A stretch of DNA of 64,000 bases from Nocardioides zhouii (GCF_004137345.1 NZ_SDWV01000011.1:62001-126000); one strand, 5' to 3'. Shown: positions 48,132 to 58,913, counted from the first letter of the stretch. Notes: generated from the letters alone by a model not told the origin. Numbers and translations: made by a program.

Positions 48132-48787
48132 GCCTCCACCCTGTCAGGGCGGGGCACGACGACGTACGCCACCACCGCCACCCACAGCGGCGCGAAGACC
48201 AGGCTGGTGAACACGTCGGTCGGGTGGTGGGCGCCCTCGTAGAGCCGCGACGGCGCCACGATCACCGGCGCGAGGAACAGGACCCAGGCCCAGCGGCGCG
48301 AGGCGGGCACGGTCCGGAACAGGTAGATGGCGAGCGCGCAGTAGACGACGATCGACGTCGCCACGTGACCGGACGGGAAGCTGTGGTCGGGCACCAGGCC
48401 GGGGTCGAGGATCTCGACCGGCGGCCGGTCGCGGGTGATCAGGGCGGTGACGATCAGGTAGAGCACGAGGGTGCCGCCGACGAGCACCGCGAAGTAGACG
48501 AGCGGTCGGCGCGAGTGCTGCGTACGCCAGAGCACGAGGGCCGCGACCGCCGCGACGATGACCCCGACGATGGTGTCGGCGACGTGACTGCCCCACGCGG
48601 CGAGGAACTCCCCGGTGGGCGTACGCCGCTCGGCGATCCACCGCTCGACGCTGTCGTCCCACGGGTCCACGGTCGACTCCAGCGGGTGGGTGAGCACCCA
48701 CCCGATCGCAAGGACGCCCAGGAGCAGGACGATCCAGGCAATCGCGAGGATGCGGGCGTCGTCGCGCGTGCGCCGGTTGGTGTCCAC
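48128..48787 (-). CDS. PAP2-family membrane phosphatase
   Basis: A 219-residue, about six-segment phosphatase. The three PAP2 signature blocks are visible: ITRDRPP (KxxxxxxRP-like), FPSGHVATS (PSGH) and SRLYEGAHHPTDV (SRxxxxxHxxxD) carrying the catalytic His and Asp. Likely dephosphorylates lipid or prenyl diphosphates at the outer face. GTG at 48787 is chosen where family similarity starts; a longer frame adds a basic region without match. No clear ribosome site. Confidence 0.9.
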   Translation of the reverse strand: MDTNRRTRDDARILAIAWIVLLLGVLAIGWVLTHPLESTVDPWDDSVERWIAERRTPTGEFLAAWGSHVADTIVGVIVAAVAALVLWRTQHSRRPLVYFAVLVGGTLVLYLIVTALITRDRPPVEILDPGLVPDHSFPSGHVATSIVVYCALAIYLFRTVPASRRWAWVLFLAPVIVAPSRLYEGAHHPTDVFTSLVFAPLWVAVVAYVVVPRPDRVEA

Positions 48788-48947
48788 GGGCTGAAGCGTC
48801 CCACCACCGGGACGGCCGGCGTCAGTCCCGAAGGGGTGAGCCGCGCGGACCGCTCGTCGTACGACACCGACCGCCCACCGATCCGGCCCGTCCATCGGCC
48901 GACCGCCGCGCGCGGCACCCTGCCGCGGCCGGTGTGACGAGTGCCAC

Positions 48948-48963
48948 GGTGACGGCGGTCACA
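48948..48963. promoter_or_regulatory. CRP/GlxR-like site upstream of the acetate module
   Basis: GGTGA-CGGCGG-TCACA fits TGTGA-N6-TCACA; the GTGAC/GTCAC core is a perfect palindrome. It lies 40-55 nt before the DUF485 start. A degenerate half-site, TGTGACGAGTG, is 15 nt upstream. CRP-family control of acetate uptake and activation is common. Confidence 0.55.
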
Positions 48964-49002
48964 CACATGTGGCCGTCATCCCTTGTGCGAGAGGACGAAG
49001 CC

Positions 49003-49371
49003 GTGACCACCGAGGCACCAGACCAGGCAGCCCGCCACGATCCGGTCTATGACCGGCTGCACGAATCCAGTGAGTTCGTCGAGCTGAGGAAGCGCTACCG
49101 CGGCTTCGTCATCCCGGCCACCGTGGCCTTCCTGGCCTGGTACCTGCTCTACGTCGTCATGTCGAACTGGGCCGGCGGCTTCATGGCCACCCAGGTCGTC
49201 GGCCACATCAACGTCGCGCTGGTGTTCGGGCTGCTCCAGTTCGTGACCACCTTCGGGCTGGCGTACATGTACAGCCGCTACTCCAACGCCAAGCTCGACC
49301 CGCTGGCGCGCAACCTCGAGCAGGCCTACCGCGACGAGGTCGGGACGACCGGGAAGCGGGGCCAGGCATGA
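49003..49371 (+). CDS. DUF485 membrane protein, symporter partner
   Basis: A 122-residue DUF485 protein: YDRLHESSEFVELRKRYRGFVIP, then two membrane segments (about 36-55 and 70-90) joined by a short loop, and the tail YSRYSNAKLDPLARNLEQAY. DUF485 genes normally precede actP-type symporters, as here (ATGA overlap). Probably needed for symporter assembly. GAGG precedes the GTG. Confidence 0.93.
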   Translation: MTTEAPDQAARHDPVYDRLHESSEFVELRKRYRGFVIPATVAFLAWYLLYVVMSNWAGGFMATQVVGHINVALVFGLLQFVTTFGLAYMYSRYSNAKLDPLARNLEQAYRDEVGTTGKRGQA

Positions 49372-50975
49372 GCGACCAGTTCCTCACCACGTTCCTCTTC
49401 CTCTCCGTCGTCGCACTGACGGTCGGGATCACCTTCTGGGCGAGCCGCCAGACCAAGACGGCCGCCGACTTCTACTCGGGCGGACGCTCGTTCTCGGGCT
49501 TCCAGAACGGCCTGGCCATCGGCGGCGACTACATGTCGGCCGCGTCCTTCCTCGGCATCTCCGGTGCCATCGCCGTCTACGGCTACGACGGCTTCCTCTA
49601 CTCCATCGGCTTCCTCGTGGCGTGGCTCGTCGCGCTGCTCCTTGTCGCCGAGATGCTGCGCAACGCCGGTCGCTACACGATGGCCGACCAGCTCGCCTTC
49701 CGGATGAACCAGCGCAAGGTCCGCACCGCGGCGTCGATCTCGACCGTCGTCGTCTCGATCTTCTACCTGCTGGCCCAGATGGTCGGTGCAGGCACCCTGG
49801 TGGCGCTGCTGCTCGGTGTCGACAGCCAGGCGATCAAGAACATCACCATCATCGGCGTCGGCGTCCTGATGATCTTCTACGTCGTCGTCGGCGGCATGAA
49901 GGGCACGACCTACGTGCAGATCACCAAGGCCGTGCTGCTGATGCTCGGCTCGGCGCTGATCGTGGTGCTGGTGCTCGCGAAGTTCAACTTCAACCTGTCC
50001 TCGCTGCTCGGCGCCGCTGCCGACAACTCGGGCAAGGGCGAGGCTTTCCTCCAGCCGGGTCTGCAGTACGGCGCCACGCTGACGTCGCAGATCGACTTCC
50101 TGTCGCTCGGACTGGCCCTGGTGCTCGGCACCGCCGGCCTGCCGCACATCCTGATCCGCTTCTACACGGTCCCGACGGCGCGCGACGCGCGGAAGTCGGT
50201 GCTGTGGGCGATCGGCCTGATCGGCGCCTTCTACCTGATGACGCTGGTGCTCGGCTTCGGTGCCGCGGCCCTGCTCGACCGCGATGTGATCGACCCGGTG
50301 GCCGGGGGCAACCAGAACCTCGCCTCCCCGCTCCTCGCCGAAGCCGTCGGCGGCGGAGCCGGCTCGACCGGTGGCGCAGTGCTGCTCGCCCTGATCGCGG
50401 CGGTCGCCTTCGCGACCATCCTCGCGGTGGTGGCCGGACTGACGCTGGCCAGCTCCTCGTCGGTGGCGCACGACCTCTACAAGGGCGTGCTCAAGAAGGA
50501 CCAGGACGTCAGCGAGAAGGACGAGGTGCGGGTCGCCCGCATCGCCGCCTTCGCGATCGGCGCCGTGGCCATCCTGCTGTCCATCCCGGCCCAGCGACTC
50601 AACATCGCCTTCCTCGTGGCCCTCGCGTTCGCGGTGGCGGCGTCGGCGAACCTGCCGGCGATCATCTACAACATGTTCTGGCGTCGCTTCAACACACGCG
50701 GTGCCACGTGGAGCATCTACGGCGGCCTCATCTCCGCCGTGGGTCTGGTGCTGCTGTCGCCCGTCATGTCGGGCCTGCCCACCTCGATGTTCCCCGACTC
50801 CGACTGGGCGATCTTCCCGCTCAACAACCCCGGCATCGTCTCGATCCCGCTGGGCTTCCTGCTCGGCTACATCGGCACGATCTCCAGCCGGGAGCCGTCG
50901 GCGGAGGACCGCTTCACCGAGCTCGAGGTCCGCGCACTGACCGGTGCGGGCGCCGAGGGCGCCACGCACCACTGA
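49368..50975 (+). CDS. actP: cation/acetate symporter (ActP/MctC type)
   Basis: A 535-residue, 13-segment SSS transporter. N-terminal ADFYSGGRSFSGFQNGLAI, GGDYMSAASFLGISGAI (about 53-69), the central GTAGLPHILIRFYTVP and C-terminal segments with ASANLPAIIYNMFWRRF are typical for acetate permeases. Takes up acetate and other short monocarboxylates with a cation. Encoded between DUF485 and acetyl-CoA synthetase, so uptake and activation are linked. Confidence 0.95.
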   Translation: MSDQFLTTFLFLSVVALTVGITFWASRQTKTAADFYSGGRSFSGFQNGLAIGGDYMSAASFLGISGAIAVYGYDGFLYSIGFLVAWLVALLLVAEMLRNAGRYTMADQLAFRMNQRKVRTAASISTVVVSIFYLLAQMVGAGTLVALLLGVDSQAIKNITIIGVGVLMIFYVVVGGMKGTTYVQITKAVLLMLGSALIVVLVLAKFNFNLSSLLGAAADNSGKGEAFLQPGLQYGATLTSQIDFLSLGLALVLGTAGLPHILIRFYTVPTARDARKSVLWAIGLIGAFYLMTLVLGFGAAALLDRDVIDPVAGGNQNLASPLLAEAVGGGAGSTGGAVLLALIAAVAFATILAVVAGLTLASSSSVAHDLYKGVLKKDQDVSEKDEVRVARIAAFAIGAVAILLSIPAQRLNIAFLVALAFAVAASANLPAIIYNMFWRRFNTRGATWSIYGGLISAVGLVLLSPVMSGLPTSMFPDSDWAIFPLNNPGIVSIPLGFLLGYIGTISSREPSAEDRFTELEVRALTGAGAEGATHH

Positions 50976-51005
50976 TCGATCACCACCGGGTTGGTTCACC
51001 CGTGA

Positions 51006-51041
51006 CCCCCTCGCCGGGCCGCTGTAGGTTCGGCGAGGGGG
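51006..51041 (+). terminator. hairpin between actP and acs
   Basis: CCCCCTCGCCG (51006-51016) pairs perfectly with CGGCGAGGGGG (51031-51041), 14-nt loop, no U tract. The loop includes TAGGTT (51025-51030), a possible -10. It may partly end the actP transcript, protect its 3' end or serve as a promoter region for acs. Confidence 0.5.
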
Positions 51042-51073
51042 CACCCCCGTTCCACGTCATCGAGGAGAGCGCC

Positions 51074-53029
<1,956 letters not shown>

Positions 53030-53045
53030 CCGCCCGCTCCTGGGG

Positions 53046-53105
53046 TATCTAGGGACGAAATCGTTGGCGAAGTGGCCTTCCGGCCTACGAGATCGTCCCT
53101 AGATA
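53046..53105. repeat. 60-nt structured repeat family 2, copy 1
   Basis: TATCTAGGGACGA (53046-53058) pairs with TCGTCCCTAGATA (53093-53105). After a small internal loop CGTTGG (53062-53067) pairs with CCTACG (53084-53089; one T.T mismatch) around a 16-nt loop. The same 60-nt plan is at 62385-62444, where the inner stem starts G:C instead of C:G. It lies between convergent acs and VOC genes and may end both transcripts. Confidence 0.8.
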
Positions 53106-53118
53106 GCGAGTGCGCCCG

Positions 53119-53550
53119 TCAGCCGAGGGGCGCGGTCAGCTCGACGTTGATGTCGTCGGGGTCCTGGATCGAGAGGATCGCGATCCCCGCGTCTGCGAGG
53201 TCGATGATCTCGCCGTGCTCGATGCCGGCGTCGGCGAGCGACGCACGCGCGGACTCGAGGTCGTCACGCGACGCGACGGCGAAGCTGACGTGGTCGAGAC
53301 CGGTCTCGTCGGCGTCGAAGCGGGTGCTCCCGACGGGGCGGAGGCCGAAGAGCGTCCCCTGCGGGGTCTGGTAGACGACACCGCCGAAGAACTCCTCCAC
53401 GGACTCGCGCACCCCCGGCTCGTCGACGCGGTCCGAGCTGTCGACCGCCGTCGGCCAGCCGAAGAGCTGGTCGTAGAACTCCTTGGACCGGGCGATGTCG
53501 GTCACGGTGAGGCGGACATGGGCGAAGCCGGAGCTGGATACGAGTGCCAT
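53119..53550 (-). CDS. VOC family protein
   Basis: A 143-residue glyoxalase-fold protein: GFAHVRLTVTDIARSKEFYDQLFGW at the start, DHVSFAVASRDDLESARASL in the middle and IQDPDDINVELTAP at the close, with a likely metal-binding Glu. Substrate unknown. ATG at 53550 follows TACGTT by 6 nt on the minus strand; an in-frame start 33 nt upstream lies before the -10 and is rejected. Confidence 0.9.
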   Translation of the reverse strand: MALVSSSGFAHVRLTVTDIARSKEFYDQLFGWPTAVDSSDRVDEPGVRESVEEFFGGVVYQTPQGTLFGLRPVGSTRFDADETGLDHVSFAVASRDDLESARASLADAGIEHGEIIDLADAGIAILSIQDPDDINVELTAPLG

Positions 53551-53620
53551 TCCTCGAACGTACCCACGCCGCCACAACACCATACGGCTCCGGTTGGCGG
53601 CCCATCTCTAGGGTGTGCAC

Positions 53621-54424
53621 GTGGCCGACTCTCCTCGCGCCGACGTCGCCGTCATCGGCGGCACCGGCTTCTACTCCTTCCTCGCAGACGCGACCGAGCA
53701 CGTGGTCGAGACGCCGTACGGCGACCCGTCGGCGCCAATCGCCATCGGCGAGGTGGCCGGTCGACGGGTGGCCTTCGTGCCGCGGCACGGCGCCCACCAC
53801 GACTTCCCGCCGCACGCGATCCGCTACCGCGCGAACGCGTGGGCGCTGCGCGCGATCGGCGTACGCCAGGTGCTGGCGCCGTGCGCCGTCGGCGGGCTCC
53901 GGGACACCGTTGCTCCCGGCGACCTCGTCGTGCCGGACCAGCTCGTCGACCGCACGCACCGCCGGATCGGGTCGTACGTCGAGTCGGGTGCCGTGCACCT
54001 GCCCTTCGCCGATCCCTACTGTCCCGGCGTCTCGTCGGCCCTCGCCGGCGCCGACCCGGACGTCCGCAGCGGCGGCACGATGGTCGTCGTCGAGGGCCCG
54101 CGCTTCTCGACCCGCGCGGAGTCGCAGCACTACGCCGCGCAGGGCTGGGACCTGATCAACATGACCGGCGCACCCGAGGCACAGCTGGCCCGCGAGATGG
54201 GCCAGTGCTACGCCCCGCTCGCGCTGGTGACCGACATGGACGCCGGCGCCGAATCGGGCACGGGCGTCGGCCAGGAGGACGTCTTCGACCTCTTCCGGTC
54301 CAACCTCGAGCGGCTCACCGGCATCCTCACCGCGGCCGTCGAGGCTCTGCCCGATCCGACCGGATGCACCTGCGCCACCTGGTCCGACGGGATCGAGCTG
54401 ACCTACGAGGTGCCCGGCTCGTGA
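53621..54424 (+). CDS. S-methyl-5'-thioadenosine/purine nucleoside phosphorylase
   Basis: A 267-residue PNP/MTAP-family enzyme: phosphate-binding GGTGFYSF (about 13-20) and RHGAHHDFPPHAIRYRAN, GPRFSTRAESQ, then the base-recognition loop NMTGAPEAQLAREMG. Cleaves methylthioadenosine (or a purine nucleoside) with phosphate for methionine salvage. Whether it prefers MTA or hypoxanthine nucleosides cannot be read safely. GTG at 53621 is 6 nt after TAGGGT (53609-53614); another GTG is 6 nt earlier. Overlaps the epimerase gene (GTGA). Confidence 0.92.
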   Translation: MADSPRADVAVIGGTGFYSFLADATEHVVETPYGDPSAPIAIGEVAGRRVAFVPRHGAHHDFPPHAIRYRANAWALRAIGVRQVLAPCAVGGLRDTVAPGDLVVPDQLVDRTHRRIGSYVESGAVHLPFADPYCPGVSSALAGADPDVRSGGTMVVVEGPRFSTRAESQHYAAQGWDLINMTGAPEAQLAREMGQCYAPLALVTDMDAGAESGTGVGQEDVFDLFRSNLERLTGILTAAVEALPDPTGCTCATWSDGIELTYEVPGS

Positions 54425-55470
54425 GGGTGCTGCTGACCGGCTCGGCCGGTTTCATCGGGTCCGCGATCGGGCGGCGGCTCGAGGCGGCCGGGCACGAAGT
54501 GGTCGGCGTCGACCTGATGCTCGCCTCGGCCCACGGCTCGTCGGTGCCGCCGGCCGGGACGCTCCAGCTCGACGTACGCGACGCGGGATCGGACGCCTGG
54601 TCCGACGCGCTGCGCGGGGTCGATGCGGTGTGCCACCAGGCCGCGCTCGTCGGTGCCGGCGTACGCGTCGCGGACCTGCCCGACTATGCCTCGCACAACG
54701 ACGTCGGCACCGCCGCGCTCCTGGTCGCGATGCACGACGCGGGCATCGACCGGCTGGTGCTCGCGTCCTCGATGGTCGTCTACGGCGAGGGCCTCTACGC
54801 CTGCCCCGACCACGGCCCGCAGCTGCCGCCGCCGCGGCCGGTCGCCGCGATGGAGGCCGGCGACTTCGACAACCACTGTCCCGTCTGCGACGGCCCGCTC
54901 GACTGGCAGCTCGTGCCGGAGGACGCGCGGCTCGACCCGCGCAGCAGCTATGCCGCGAGCAAGCTCGCGCAGGAGCACTACGCCTCGTCGTGGGTACGCC
55001 AGGCCGGTGCCGCCGCGGTGGCGCTGCGCTACCACAATGTCTACGGCCCGATGATGCCGCGCGACACCCCCTACAGCGGTGTGGCAGCGATGTTCCGCTC
55101 GTCGCTCGAGCGCGGCGAGGCGCCGCAGGTCTACGAGGACGGCGGGCAGATGCGCGACTTCGTCCACGTCGACGACGTGGCCCGGGCCAACGTGCTCGCG
55201 CTCGAGTCCGTCGTCGCCGGCCCGACGCTGCGCTGGTCGACGTACAACGTCTGCTCGGGACGCCCGGTGACGATCCTCGACGTGGCCACCCGCGTCGCCG
55301 AGGGCACCGGTCGCGACATCGCGCCCGAGGTGACCGGAGGGTTCCGGTCCGGGGACGTACGCCACGTCGTCGCCTCCCCCGCGCTGGCGACGAGCGAGCT
55401 GGGCTTCACCGCGGAGATCGGACCGGACGAGGGGCTGCGGGCCTTCGCCACCGCGCCCCTGCGGGCCTGA
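54421..55470 (+). CDS. NAD-dependent sugar epimerase with cysteine-rich insert
   Basis: A 349-residue extended SDR: LLTGSAGFIGSAIGRRLE (about 4-21), SSMVVYGEG, YAASKLAQEHYASS with Tyr and Lys, YHNVYGPMMPRDTPYSGV and FVHVDDVARA. Between the first two it carries YACPDHGPQLP and, 25 residues on, NHCPVCDGPLDW, a likely metal-binding insert. This insert occurs in enzymes described as dTDP-L-rhamnose 4-epimerases; that assignment is by resemblance. GTG overlaps the phosphorylase stop, an odd pairing of nucleoside salvage with sugar metabolism. Confidence 0.87.
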   Translation: MRVLLTGSAGFIGSAIGRRLEAAGHEVVGVDLMLASAHGSSVPPAGTLQLDVRDAGSDAWSDALRGVDAVCHQAALVGAGVRVADLPDYASHNDVGTAALLVAMHDAGIDRLVLASSMVVYGEGLYACPDHGPQLPPPRPVAAMEAGDFDNHCPVCDGPLDWQLVPEDARLDPRSSYAASKLAQEHYASSWVRQAGAAAVALRYHNVYGPMMPRDTPYSGVAAMFRSSLERGEAPQVYEDGGQMRDFVHVDDVARANVLALESVVAGPTLRWSTYNVCSGRPVTILDVATRVAEGTGRDIAPEVTGGFRSGDVRHVVASPALATSELGFTAEIGPDEGLRAFATAPLRA

Positions 55471-55473
55471 CTG

Positions 55474-55520
55474 GTCGAGTGCGCGGCCCCGCGGCAGGTG
55501 CTACCGCGAGCGCACTCGAC
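55474..55520. terminator. bidirectional terminator-like hairpin
   Basis: GTCGAGTGCGC (55474-55484) pairs perfectly with GCGCACTCGAC (55510-55520); GCGG/CCGC can pair inside. It lies between the convergent epimerase and membrane-protein genes and abuts the latter's stop. Confidence 0.75.
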
Positions 55521-56861
55521 TCACCACGAGGTGTAGAGCAGGTGCTCGACCAGCAGAGCGGTGAGCACCTGCAGCGCCAGCCCCCAACGGCGCCAGCCAC
55601 CGGGCAGCAGTGCCAGCGAGAGCGTCAGCCACGGCACGAACGGCAGCCAGATCCGCTCGACCTCGGCCTTCGACATGCGGCTCAGGTCGGCGACGACGAT
55701 CGTGAGCGCGGCCGCACCGGCGAGCACCGCGACGGTCCGCGCGCCACCGGTGTGGCGCCGCGCGACGACCGCGAGCCCGGCGCCGAGGAGTGGACCGGCC
55801 GAGACGAGGAGGGCACCGAGGTTGCCCCAGACCCAGTAGGAGAAGGGACGCGTCGAGGCGATGCCGTCCCAGTAGCGGTCGACCAGCACGGGGTACGCCT
55901 CCCACCACGAGAAGCCGAGCGCCGCGAAGGCCAGCACCACCGCGATGGCGGTGGCCGCAGCGACCGGCAGCGGCCACCACGAGCGCGCCAGCCAGAGCAC
56001 GGCGAGCGCCAGGATCCCCAGCAGCGGCAGGCCGTACGAGCTCATCACGCACCACCCCAGCAGCAGTCCGGCGACGACGCCCCAGCCGAGCAGCCCACCG
56101 CGGCCGACCGCCCGCGCCGATGCTGCCAGCGCGGCCAGGCCCCAGGCGGCCAGCGCGGCGAAGAGCGCGTCGCCGGAGACCGCGAGGAACACCGCGGCCG
56201 GCGACAGCACCAGGAAGGGAGCCGCTAGGCGGGCCCATCGCTCGGCGTCGAGCAGGCGCAGGGTCGTCATCGTGGCCAACGGGATGGTCGCTGCGATCGC
56301 GACGACGACCAGCGCTGCCGCGAGTGAGCCGCCGAGACCGATGCGCACCAGTGCGACGTGGAGCAGCGCCGCCCCCGGCGGGTGGCCTGCCAGGTGGATC
56401 GGCCAGTTGTCCGGCGCGGAGTACGGGATGCGGTCGACGTAGCCCTGCAGCAGCGCGGGGATGTCGGTGACCTGCCGCGCGGTGACCAGGTACTCGTCGG
56501 GGCTCGTCATCACCCGCGTCAGCCCGACCTCGCCGTCGACCAGCGCCAGCGCGACCAGCCACGCCAGCCCGACGGCGTACGACACCAGCAGCAGGCGGCG
56601 CCACGACAACGTCCGGGCGATCGCCTCGCCGCGCCACACGCCCGCCGCGGCGAGCAGGACGGCGAGCACGCTGGTCGGCGAGGCCCGGAGGTCGACGAAC
56701 CCGTGCAGCGGCGGCAGCCCGAGCCGGTCGCTGCGCGCGTCGACGTCCCAGCCGGCGAGCGGCGGCACGGCGAAGGAGAGCGCCAGCAGCACCAGCGCGA
56801 CGGCCAGACCGATGGCGGCGCGACGGCCGGTGCGGGCCTCGTCGGTGGTCGCGTCGCTCAT
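55521..56861 (-). CDS. polytopic membrane protein, glycosyltransferase-like (GT-C fold)
   Basis: A 446-residue protein with about twelve hydrophobic segments and an external loop after segment two or three (about 115-170: MTSPDEYLVTARQVTDIPALL, YSAPDNWPIHLAGHPPGAAL). The acidic residues in this first external loop followed by HxPG recall GT-C mannosyltransferases that use polyprenyl-phosphate sugars. No proven substrate. ATG at 56861 follows TAGGGT by 7 nt on the minus strand, rejecting an ATG 45 nt upstream. Divergent from a GT2 gene, so surface glycan synthesis is plausible. Confidence 0.82.
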   Translation of the reverse strand: MSDATTDEARTGRRAAIGLAVALVLLALSFAVPPLAGWDVDARSDRLGLPPLHGFVDLRASPTSVLAVLLAAAGVWRGEAIARTLSWRRLLLVSYAVGLAWLVALALVDGEVGLTRVMTSPDEYLVTARQVTDIPALLQGYVDRIPYSAPDNWPIHLAGHPPGAALLHVALVRIGLGGSLAAALVVVAIAATIPLATMTTLRLLDAERWARLAAPFLVLSPAAVFLAVSGDALFAALAAWGLAALAASARAVGRGGLLGWGVVAGLLLGWCVMSSYGLPLLGILALAVLWLARSWWPLPVAAATAIAVVLAFAALGFSWWEAYPVLVDRYWDGIASTRPFSYWVWGNLGALLVSAGPLLGAGLAVVARRHTGGARTVAVLAGAAALTIVVADLSRMSKAEVERIWLPFVPWLTLSLALLPGGWRRWGLALQVLTALLVEHLLYTSW

Positions 56862-56974
56862 GCCGTCAACCCTAGGGACGCGGGGCGCCGAGTCCCGCCC
56901 GCGCACCGGATGTCACAGGTCCGTAAGGGTGAGAACCATGGCTCGCGCCGGTCGCTGTGGTTAGCGTCCAAAAG

Positions 56975-57631
56975 GTGCCTACCTGTGATCTCGTCCTCCC
57001 TTGTCGCGACGAAGGCCCTGCCCTGCAAGCGCTGCTGCCGAGGGTGCCGGCCGCGTTCGCGGTGATCGTCGTCGACAACGGATCGCGGGACGACACGGCC
57101 GTCGTGGCCCGCGAGCTGGGTGCCCGCGTGGTCACCGAGACGACGCCCGGGTACGGCGCCGCGGTGCACGCCGGCATCGAGGCGGCGACCGCCGACTACG
57201 TCGCGGTCATGGACGGGGACGGCTCCTTCGACCCCGCCCAGCTCCTCCCGCTCCTCGCCGACGTCGCGTCGGGCCGCGCCGACATCGCCGTGGGTCGACG
57301 TCGTCCGGTGCAGCGCGGGGTCTGGCCGTGGCACGCGCGGGCCGGCAACGCGCTGATCACCGCCTGGCTGCGCCGCCGCATCGACATGGACGCCCACGAC
57401 ATCGCGCCGATGCGGGTGTGCCGGCGCGAGGCGCTGCTCGGCCTCGGCCTGCAGGACCGCCGGTTCGGCTACCCGGTCGAGCTGCTGCAGGCGATCACCC
57501 TCGCCGGCTGGCGGGTGAGCGAGCACGACGTCGACTACCACCCGCGCGCCGCGGGCACGAAGTCGAAGGTGTCCGGCTCGGTGAGCGGGACCCTGCGGAC
57601 CGCGCGCGACTTCGGAAAGGTCCTGCGATGA
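56975..57631 (+). CDS. family 2 glycosyltransferase
   Basis: A 218-residue GT-A enzyme: CDLVLPCRDEGPALQALL at the start, VVDNGSRDDTAVVA, GYGAAVHAGIEAA and the metal-binding DGDGSFDP (DxD). Resembles dolichol-phosphate-mannose-synthase-like GT2 proteins without membrane domain. GTG at 56975 is 7 nt after TAGCGT (56962-56967). First of an eight-gene run of tightly overlapping genes ending with a two-component system. Confidence 0.92.
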   Translation: MPTCDLVLPCRDEGPALQALLPRVPAAFAVIVVDNGSRDDTAVVARELGARVVTETTPGYGAAVHAGIEAATADYVAVMDGDGSFDPAQLLPLLADVASGRADIAVGRRRPVQRGVWPWHARAGNALITAWLRRRIDMDAHDIAPMRVCRREALLGLGLQDRRFGYPVELLQAITLAGWRVSEHDVDYHPRAAGTKSKVSGSVSGTLRTARDFGKVLR

Positions 57632-58278
57632 AGGTGCTGCTGGTCGCCAAGGCGCCTGTCGCGGGCCAGGTGAAGACCCGCCTCGGCGCGCTGGTCGGCC
57701 ACGACGTGGCCGCCGACCTCGCCGCGGCTGCCCTGCTCGACACGATCGACGCCTGCCGCGAGTCCGGTGCCGATGGCCACCTCAGCCTGGCCGGCGAACT
57801 GTCCGACGCTGTGCGGGGTGCGGAGATCCGGGCCGCCCTGGACGGCTGGACGATCACGCCCCAGGTCGGCGACGGGTTCGCCGAGCGGCTCGTACGCTCC
57901 CACGCCGATGTCGGTCCCGGGCTCGTCGTACAGATCGGGATGGACACCCCGCAGGTGACGGCCACGGCTCTGCACGAGGTCGCGGACGCGATGGCCGGAC
58001 ACGACGCTGTGCTCGCCCCTGCGACCGACGGCGGCTGGTGGGCGCTCGCCCGCCGCGACGCGGAGGTCGTACGCCCCCTGGCGCAGGTGCCGATGTCGAC
58101 CGGGACCACCTGCGCCGACACCCGGCGAGCACTCGAGCGGGCAGGCGCCCGGGTCGCGCACGCTCCCGCGCTGACCGACGTCGACACCCTCGACGACGCC
58201 GACCTCGTGGCCGGGCTCGCACCGACCACGCGGTTCGCCGAGGCCTGGCGGGCCCTCCGGGCGGGGGTGGCGTCGTGA
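57628..58278 (+). CDS. DUF2064 glycosyltransferase-like protein
   Basis: A 216-residue protein of DUF2064 (nucleotide-diphospho-sugar transferase fold): LLVAKAPVAGQVKTRLGALVG at the start, QIGMDTPQVTATAL and LAPATDGGWWALA are the typical blocks. Relatives include the arsenosugar-biosynthesis-associated group TIGR04282 and CofC-like guanylyltransferases. It overlaps the GT2 gene by 4 nt and the methyltransferase gene by 4 nt. Confidence 0.9.
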   Translation: MKVLLVAKAPVAGQVKTRLGALVGHDVAADLAAAALLDTIDACRESGADGHLSLAGELSDAVRGAEIRAALDGWTITPQVGDGFAERLVRSHADVGPGLVVQIGMDTPQVTATALHEVADAMAGHDAVLAPATDGGWWALARRDAEVVRPLAQVPMSTGTTCADTRRALERAGARVAHAPALTDVDTLDDADLVAGLAPTTRFAEAWRALRAGVAS

Positions 58279-58913
58279 TCGAGCAGTCCTTCAGCGAGGT
58301 CTTCGCCAGCGCACTCGACGGCGCACCCACGGTCGTCGTGGGCATCGGCGACCGGCCGACGACCCTCCCGGTCCACCTCTGGAGCCGGACGGCCGACCGG
58401 TCGGACCACACGCTCCTCGCCCTGTGTGACGGGCCGACCCTCGACGTCGGCTGCGGCCCGGGCCGACTGACCGAGGCCCTCGCGACGCGCGGGCACATCG
58501 TCCTCGGCATCGACGTCGTCCCGACCGCCGTGATGATGACGCGGGAGCGCGGCGTGCCGGCCCTGCAGCGAGACGTCTTCGACCGGCTCCCCGGCGAGGA
58601 CCGCTGGCACACCGTCCTGCTCGCCGACGGCAACATCGGCATCGGCGGCGACCCGCTCCGGCTGCTCCAGCGGGTCCGCACGTTGCTGGCGACCGGTGGC
58701 CGGGTCGTCGTCGAGCTCGGTGAGCCCGGTACCGCGGTCGTGAGCTGCTGGGCGGCACTCGAGGCCAACGACCGCCGGAGCCGGCCCTTCCGCTGGGCCA
58801 CGCTCGGGGTCGACGACATCGGCCGGGTCGCCGCGACAGCGGGCTTCGACGTGCCGCACATCCACCGGTTCGGCGACCGCTGGGCCGCCGTCCTGACCGA
58901 GGTTGCACCATGA
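58275..58913 (+). CDS. class I SAM-dependent methyltransferase
   Basis: A 212-residue methyltransferase with motif I LDVGCGPGRLTEAL (about 57-70), GIDVVPTAVMMTRERG and the strand-4 region HTVLLADGNIGIGGDP, then LLATGGRVVVELG. The acceptor is unknown; its place between a glycosyltransferase pair and a molybdoenzyme recurs in actinobacteria. GTG overlaps the DUF2064 stop. Confidence 0.9.
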   Translation: MIEQSFSEVFASALDGAPTVVVGIGDRPTTLPVHLWSRTADRSDHTLLALCDGPTLDVGCGPGRLTEALATRGHIVLGIDVVPTAVMMTRERGVPALQRDVFDRLPGEDRWHTVLLADGNIGIGGDPLRLLQRVRTLLATGGRVVVELGEPGTAVVSCWAALEANDRRSRPFRWATLGVDDIGRVAATAGFDVPHIHRFGDRWAAVLTEVAP

